Assembly: GCA_002297865.1 (NCBI GenBank)
Contig: DBKX01000105.1
Span: forward strand, 6,491 to 15,482
From: Lachnoclostridium sp. UBA739
GTDB taxonomy: Bacteria; Bacillota_A; Clostridia; Lachnospirales; Lachnospiraceae
Reading direction: 5' to 3'
DNA length: 8,992 nucleotides
In this document: piece by piece, positions 5,578 to 8,992 of the stretch
Layout of the letters: each line of letters begins with the position of its first letter
Position numbering within the stretch: the first letter of the stretch is position 1
Made by a program: the position numbers and the translations under genes
The notes under the pieces: model-generated
Databases searched by the model: none
Seen by the model: only the letters and a program-made list of their open reading frames with translations
What the model was told of the DNA's origin: nothing

Positions 5578-7053
5578 TTATAAACCTCCCTTTGAAAAAC
5601 TCAGAAACGCAGGTAACATTACTATCACTAGTACTATCACTAACATAATTAACATAGGAAATAATAACTTTGTTCCTGCCTCTTCTCCTAATCTCCTTGC
5701 CAACTGTTTTCTTTCTTCCTGTGCTTCCTTAGCTTCCGCCTCAAGCTGCAGTAAAAATCCTTTGGTTCCTTTCTTTAAGTTTTGTGTAATCAGTGATGAA
5801 AAACGCAGATATGGACGTAACTTCATTCGCTTGCCAAACTGCGCAAAAGCTTCTATTTCTGGTATTCCATTCTCCATCTCATTCCAAGTAATAATCATTT
5901 CTTCATAAACATACTTCACCTTTTCTGGTGATCCTTTCTTTTCTTTCAAATAGTCTTGAATAATTCTTTGCCACGCGCCCCTAAGCGTCATTCCCGCTCC
6001 AAGAAGAAGGGTTAGTTTATATACGATGTTAGGATAAGCAAGCTGACACTCTTCATCACGCTTCTTTCTACTCTTCTTAGTCTTCTCATCCCAATATATC
6101 CATGTAACAACGCATCCCAGTCCCCCACAGAAAAAGAATTTTTTCGCATTTTCTTTCTCAGGCATTCTATACTCAATCGAATACCCTTCAGTCCTACTGG
6201 GAAGTGTATAAGTTTCCTCCTCTTTATTCCTCTCATCCAGCTGCTTCAACATTTTTAAAAATCCCTCTTTCGCTTGTTCCTCCCATGACCAGCTATATGG
6301 CATTATTCCAATTGGGATTTCCTTATATTCTTCCTGTTCTTCATAAGAAAAACTGGCTTGAATTGTAACAAAAGTTTTTTCAGTCAGATTCTTATTATTA
6401 AGTGTTCCATCCTCCATAATCAGATCCTGTCCCCCAAGATTCCAGCTTACCTTAACTGGATTAGAAGGAATATTAACCAAAAGATTCAGCGAACTCTGTA
6501 CATGATTTAGCGACTCATTATCGCCTTTCATTCTTGCCAATACATAATCCTCAGCCTCCTTTTTAAACTGCCTTACTTCTTTATCTGTATATTTCCTAGG
6601 ACGTATCGAATATGTAAAACTCTCCTCTACCTTCTTCTCATTTTCTTTCAGTATGACATCTATAGTTTGCTCTTTTATGCCAAGACCTGTTGCTGGTCTT
6701 TGTATTTGAAGATTTTTTAGATTAGTTGAATGATTACTTGCCTGAACGACAATTCCTAGAACTGATGTAATAAAAAGAATTGCATATAGAATAGAAAATT
6801 TATGATATAACTCTAGACAATACGCTTTTCTTGCATCTCTTCCTGGATTGAGTAATTGGTATACTTCTATTCTTCGTTTTGTTGACTCGCTCTGAAAAAG
6901 ACCTAACTTACGTACCCAAAATCCTACTGATGGATATAAAAAAGTTAATGAACGTTTCTTATCTTCCAACTTGTTTATATAGTCATCTTGATACCTCATT
7001 CCCAACACATATAGAACTACTAGAATTCCAAGTAATATAACATATGCCCACAT
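5578..7053 (-). CDS. tadC: TadC-like platform protein (T2SS F domain) with a large Ig-like extracytoplasmic insertion
   Basis: A 491-residue inner-membrane platform protein of the Tad secretion system. Membrane segments lie at about 3-19, 86-105, 304-321 and 464-486. The cytoplasmic GspF/TadC-type domain is about 335-463, with YPNIVYKLTLLLGAGMTLRG (340-359) and the closing EEAGTKLLFPM (457-467). Basic clusters at 31-33, 58-61 and 325-332 put these loops inside, so residues 106-303 should face outside. Typical TadC proteins have about 300-330 residues and no such loop. Within it, residues 155-195 look helical. Residues 200-250 (VKVSWNLGGQDLIMEDGTL, later VTIQASFSY) resemble an atrophied bacterial Ig-like beta domain. 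ATG 7053 has AAGGTG 7 nt upstream, overlapping the end of tadB. With TadB it should form the platform that TadA drives. Confidence 0.9.
   Translation of the reverse strand: MWAYVILLGILVVLYVLGMRYQDDYINKLEDKKRSLTFLYPSVGFWVRKLGLFQSESTKRRIEVYQLLNPGRDARKAYCLELYHKFSILYAILFITSVLGIVVQASNHSTNLKNLQIQRPATGLGIKEQTIDVILKENEKKVEESFTYSIRPRKYTDKEVRQFKKEAEDYVLARMKGDNESLNHVQSSLNLLVNIPSNPVKVSWNLGGQDLIMEDGTLNNKNLTEKTFVTIQASFSYEEQEEYKEIPIGIMPYSWSWEEQAKEGFLKMLKQLDERNKEEETYTLPSRTEGYSIEYRMPEKENAKKFFFCGGLGCVVTWIYWDEKTKKSRKKRDEECQLAYPNIVYKLTLLLGAGMTLRGAWQRIIQDYLKEKKGSPEKVKYVYEEMIITWNEMENGIPEIEAFAQFGKRMKLRPYLRFSSLITQNLKKGTKGFLLQLEAEAKEAQEERKQLARRLGEEAGTKLLFPMLIMLVIVLVIVMLPAFLSFSKGGL
5585..5590 (-). promoter_or_regulatory. 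Strong ribosome binding site of the Flp1 pilin
   Basis: The minus strand reads GGGAGG from 5590 to 5585, 7 nt before ATG 5577. It lies within the last codons of tadC (Lys-Gly-Gly-Leu). The next gene, which starts inside the pilin gene, has no such site, so the pilin should be translated far more. Confidence 0.7.
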
Positions 7054-7057
7054 AATC

Positions 7058-7756
7058 TTACACCTTTATAGTCACAATCTTATTCAAGAGTAATAATGCC
7101 GCTAAATAACAGAATAATGAAATACTCATTACTCCTCTGCCAATTACTCCTTGATACATAGGTTCTAAAAAACCTGGCATACTAAGATTCAGATATGTAA
7201 TAATTCCCAATGGAATTACACTCATAATGTTTCCTTCTAGTTTCTTGGCAGCTACCAAGGTAGTAATTTCCCGCTGCACTTCTATCTTTTCGCTTATATT
7301 ATTACTAGTTGATTTCATAATTTTTATTAAATCACCTCCGGTTCTCTTAGCCGTGGTAACAATCTCAGCAAAGTTTATCACATCCTCTATGTGTGATCTG
7401 TTTCCGAACTCTAAGAGCAGTTCCTCCACATTTCGATTTAGCTTAACTTGTAGACTAATTTGTTGAAATTCTTTCACGATCTCTGCATCAGTTTCGTATA
7501 AAAAACACAAATCCTTAACTGCTTCATCAAATGCATTCTCAATAGAATACCCTGCTGTCAATGCATTCGATAAGCTTATAATTCCATCCTTAAACTGTAA
7601 TGTTAGCTGCCACTTTTTCCTTTTTTCTCTCGCCCCAATCTGTATATGTACTAATAGCAATGCACCTATGCTAAAAAGTATCATTACTGCTATACTTTTA
7701 TAAAAAAGGTATCCAATGCCCCAACATATAGCAAGTGAGATAATCCAATCTCGCAA
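7058..7756 (-). CDS. tadB: TadB-like platform protein (T2SS F family)
   Basis: At least 232 residues. Hydrophobic segments lie at about 4-18, 22-38, 176-191 and 208-225. The cytoplasmic F domain is about 48-170, with LQFKDGIISLSNALTAGYS (53-71), EDVINFAEIVTTAKRTGGDL (124-143) and EKIEVQREITTLVAAKKLEG (156-175), all strongly typical of TadB. Length from this start is slightly short for the family. The coordinates use the only conventional start, TTG 7756, which has AAAGGA 7 nt upstream. However, the frame stays open upstream and encodes EEWTNYLKGLKDSK, which resembles the N-terminus of clostridial TadB proteins. A start at ATA 7804, overlapping the tadA stop as ATAA and 7 nt after AGGGG, is a real alternative and would add 16 residues. 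The gene ends 4 nt before tadC. Confidence 0.9.
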   Translation of the reverse strand: MRDWIISLAICWGIGYLFYKSIAVMILFSIGALLLVHIQIGAREKRKKWQLTLQFKDGIISLSNALTAGYSIENAFDEAVKDLCFLYETDAEIVKEFQQISLQVKLNRNVEELLLEFGNRSHIEDVINFAEIVTTAKRTGGDLIKIMKSTSNNISEKIEVQREITTLVAAKKLEGNIMSVIPLGIITYLNLSMPGFLEPMYQGVIGRGVMSISLFCYLAALLLLNKIVTIKV

Positions 7757-7800
7757 TTTACTGTCCTTTAATCCTTTTAAATAATTAGTCCACTCTTCTC

Positions 7801-8992
7801 TTATATGCTCACCCCTGCTCTTTGCAACTTATCTGTATAAATAAATGCATTCTCAGTCCTCATTAATTGACCTTCAACCTTACCTTCCTTTGATAACCCT
7901 GTTTCTACAAAAGAATACAGTGGATTCAATATAACCTCTCCCTCCACACAGTCTAATACTTCTGATATCTCAAGGACCTTTCGACTCTTATCACGAATAC
8001 GCCCTAGGTGAATGATAATATCTAATGCTGATACAATCTGTCTTCTTACCGATGACAAAGGTATATCAAGCCCCATTAAAACTAAGGTTTCAAGTCTATA
8101 AATCATATCTTTCGCACTATTTGCATGACCTGTAGAAAGTGAACCATCATGACCTGTATTCATGGCACTAAGCAAATCAACTGCCGCAGCATCTCTAACC
8201 TCTCCTAATATGATTCGATCTGGGCGCATTCGCAAGGCCGACTTAATTAAGTCTCGAATCGTAACAGCATTTCCACCTTCTACATTTGCATTACGAGCTT
8301 CCATACTAACAAGATTAGCAATCTCTCGAATCTGAAGTTCTGCAGAATCCTCGATGGTAATGATACGTTCATCTCTTGGCACAAAATTAGACAGTACATT
8401 GAGAAAAGTAGTTTTCCCTGACCCGGTACCACCACTAATGAAGATATTATATCTTGCAATCACAAGTTTTCTTAAAAACTCTGAGACTTCTTCGCTTAAA
8501 CTTCCAATTTCAATTAATTTTTCTATGGTAATCGGGTTGCTTGGAAACTTTCTTATGGTCAACACTGGCCCATTTCTAGCTATTGGCTGCAACACAACAT
8601 TCACCCTCGAACCATCCTCTAGCCTTGAATCTACAATTGGATTAGATTCATTTACAATTCGGTTTGTATTAGATACTATCTTTTGTATAACATCCTCTAA
8701 CTTTGCCCTTGATTCGAATTGTACAGGAGCTCTCGTAATACAACCTTGCCTCTCAATAAATATGTATTCTGGTCCATTTACCATAATCTCAGTTATACTC
8801 TGATCCTCTACAAGTTCCTGTAGAACATCTAGTCTTCGTAAACTATTAAAAATTGTTCTCCTTATATGCTTCCACTGCCCCATCTCTATATAGTGCTCTT
8901 TTAAATATTGCTTTATTGTTGAGTCAATGCTCTGCAAGACAGCATCATCTGCCACATCCCCTGCATAACTAAACCCTTCTAGTACCTGTTCT
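7801..8992 (-). CDS. tadA: TadA/CpaF-family pilus secretion ATPase, 5' end cut by the window edge
   Basis: A hexameric P-loop ATPase family that powers Tad pilus assembly. The frame is open to the edge, so the true start lies outside. Numbering from V=1 at GTG 8955: an N-terminal all-alpha and linker part (LRRLDVLQELVED, 39-51), the N-terminal domain motif ITEIMVNGPEYIFIE (54-68), Walker A GGTGSGKT (175-182), Asp box TIEDSAEL (200-207), Walker B RIILGEVRDAAA (247-258) and His box TGHDGSLSTGHANS (267-280). All key residues are intact. The C-terminus ending YTDKLQRAGVSI is usual for clostridial members. The twelve codons upstream of GTG 8955 (EQVLEGFSYAGD) look like genuine family N-terminus, and that GTG has only 2 nt between AGGGG and itself, so I reject it as the start. 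It sits just upstream of tadB and tadC, the usual order. Confidence 0.93.
   Translation of the reverse strand, partial: EQVLEGFSYAGDVADDAVLQSIDSTIKQYLKEHYIEMGQWKHIRRTIFNSLRRLDVLQELVEDQSITEIMVNGPEYIFIERQGCITRAPVQFESRAKLEDVIQKIVSNTNRIVNESNPIVDSRLEDGSRVNVVLQPIARNGPVLTIRKFPSNPITIEKLIEIGSLSEEVSEFLRKLVIARYNIFISGGTGSGKTTFLNVLSNFVPRDERIITIEDSAELQIREIANLVSMEARNANVEGGNAVTIRDLIKSALRMRPDRIILGEVRDAAAVDLLSAMNTGHDGSLSTGHANSAKDMIYRLETLVLMGLDIPLSSVRRQIVSALDIIIHLGRIRDKSRKVLEISEVLDCVEGEVILNPLYSFVETGLSKEGKVEGQLMRTENAFIYTDKLQRAGVSI
7812..7816 (-). promoter_or_regulatory. Candidate ribosome binding site for an upstream tadB start
   Basis: The minus strand reads AGGGG at 7816-7812 inside the last codons of tadA. 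Seven nt later comes ATA (7804-7802), which overlaps the tadA TAA stop by 3 nt in the arrangement ATAA and is in frame with tadB. No conventional start codon sits at this spacing. The site could instead be chance within a Gly-Val codon pair. Confidence 0.35.

Noticed and set aside
5414..5908. Plus-strand open frame of 164 codons and other plus-strand frames (1935-2147, 4810-4992, 5260-5442, 7227-7466, 8354-8803).
   Set aside because: All lie antisense to well-supported minus-strand genes, have low-complexity Ser/Ile/Thr-rich products and no recognisable domains or ribosome sites.
6012..6236. Minus-strand frame of 74 codons inside tadC.
   Set aside because: It lies wholly within tadC in another frame and its Arg/Lys-rich product matches nothing recognisable.
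8953..8955. GTG 8955 as the start of the TadA ATPase.
   Set aside because: AGGGG is only 2 nt away, and the frame continues open to the window edge with family-like residues, so the gene is better described as partial.
1..8992. CRISPR arrays, tRNA or rRNA genes, insertion sequences, phage genes.
   Set aside because: No spaced direct repeats, RNA gene signatures, transposase or phage-like frames were seen; the window is filled by one pilus operon.

Overview
The window is AT-rich and every credible gene lies on the minus strand, reading from base 8992 down to base 1. It is most of a tight-adherence (Tad/Flp, type IVb) pilus operon of the kind found in Gram-positive Clostridia. The protein families point to Lachnospiraceae: TadA, TadB, an enlarged TadC, a Flp1-type mini-pilin, a DUF5702-like protein, two TadE-like pseudopilins and a DUF6382-FHA protein. 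The species cannot be named from the sequence alone.

Layout in transcription order: the CpaF/TadA secretion ATPase (5' end cut by the window edge at 8992); TadB; TadC, with a roughly 200-residue extracytoplasmic insertion; a 58-residue Flp1 pilin at 5401-5577, too short for a normal ORF cutoff; a 782-residue DUF5702-like surface protein that starts inside the pilin's last codons; a 158-bp gap filled by a long hairpin (2914-3053); a TadE-like pseudopilin with a duplicated His/Cys motif; a second, short TadE-like pseudopilin; a DUF6382 plus FHA membrane protein; and the first 145 codons of a protein that resembles the N-terminal domain of clostridial rhomboid proteases, cut by the edge at base 1.

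Genes abut or overlap from 8992 to 3060 and again from 2901 to 507. The only longer gaps are the hairpin region and 71 bp before the last gene. I see no rho-independent terminator and no strong promoter, so the whole window is probably one polycistronic unit.

Inferred working model: TadA hydrolyses ATP at the inner face of the membrane and drives the TadB/TadC platform. Flp1 is the likely main pilus subunit, and the TadE-like and DUF5702-like proteins are minor, tip or surface components. The FHA protein may regulate or scaffold assembly. No prepilin peptidase (TadV type) or TadZ/CpaE gene is present, so these must lie elsewhere. The best candidates for new biology are the strand-biased hairpin before the TadE-like gene, the tandem H-x4-C...CxxC module on a pseudopilin, the Ig-like insertion in TadC, and the apparent ATA start in an ATAA overlap between tadA and tadB.
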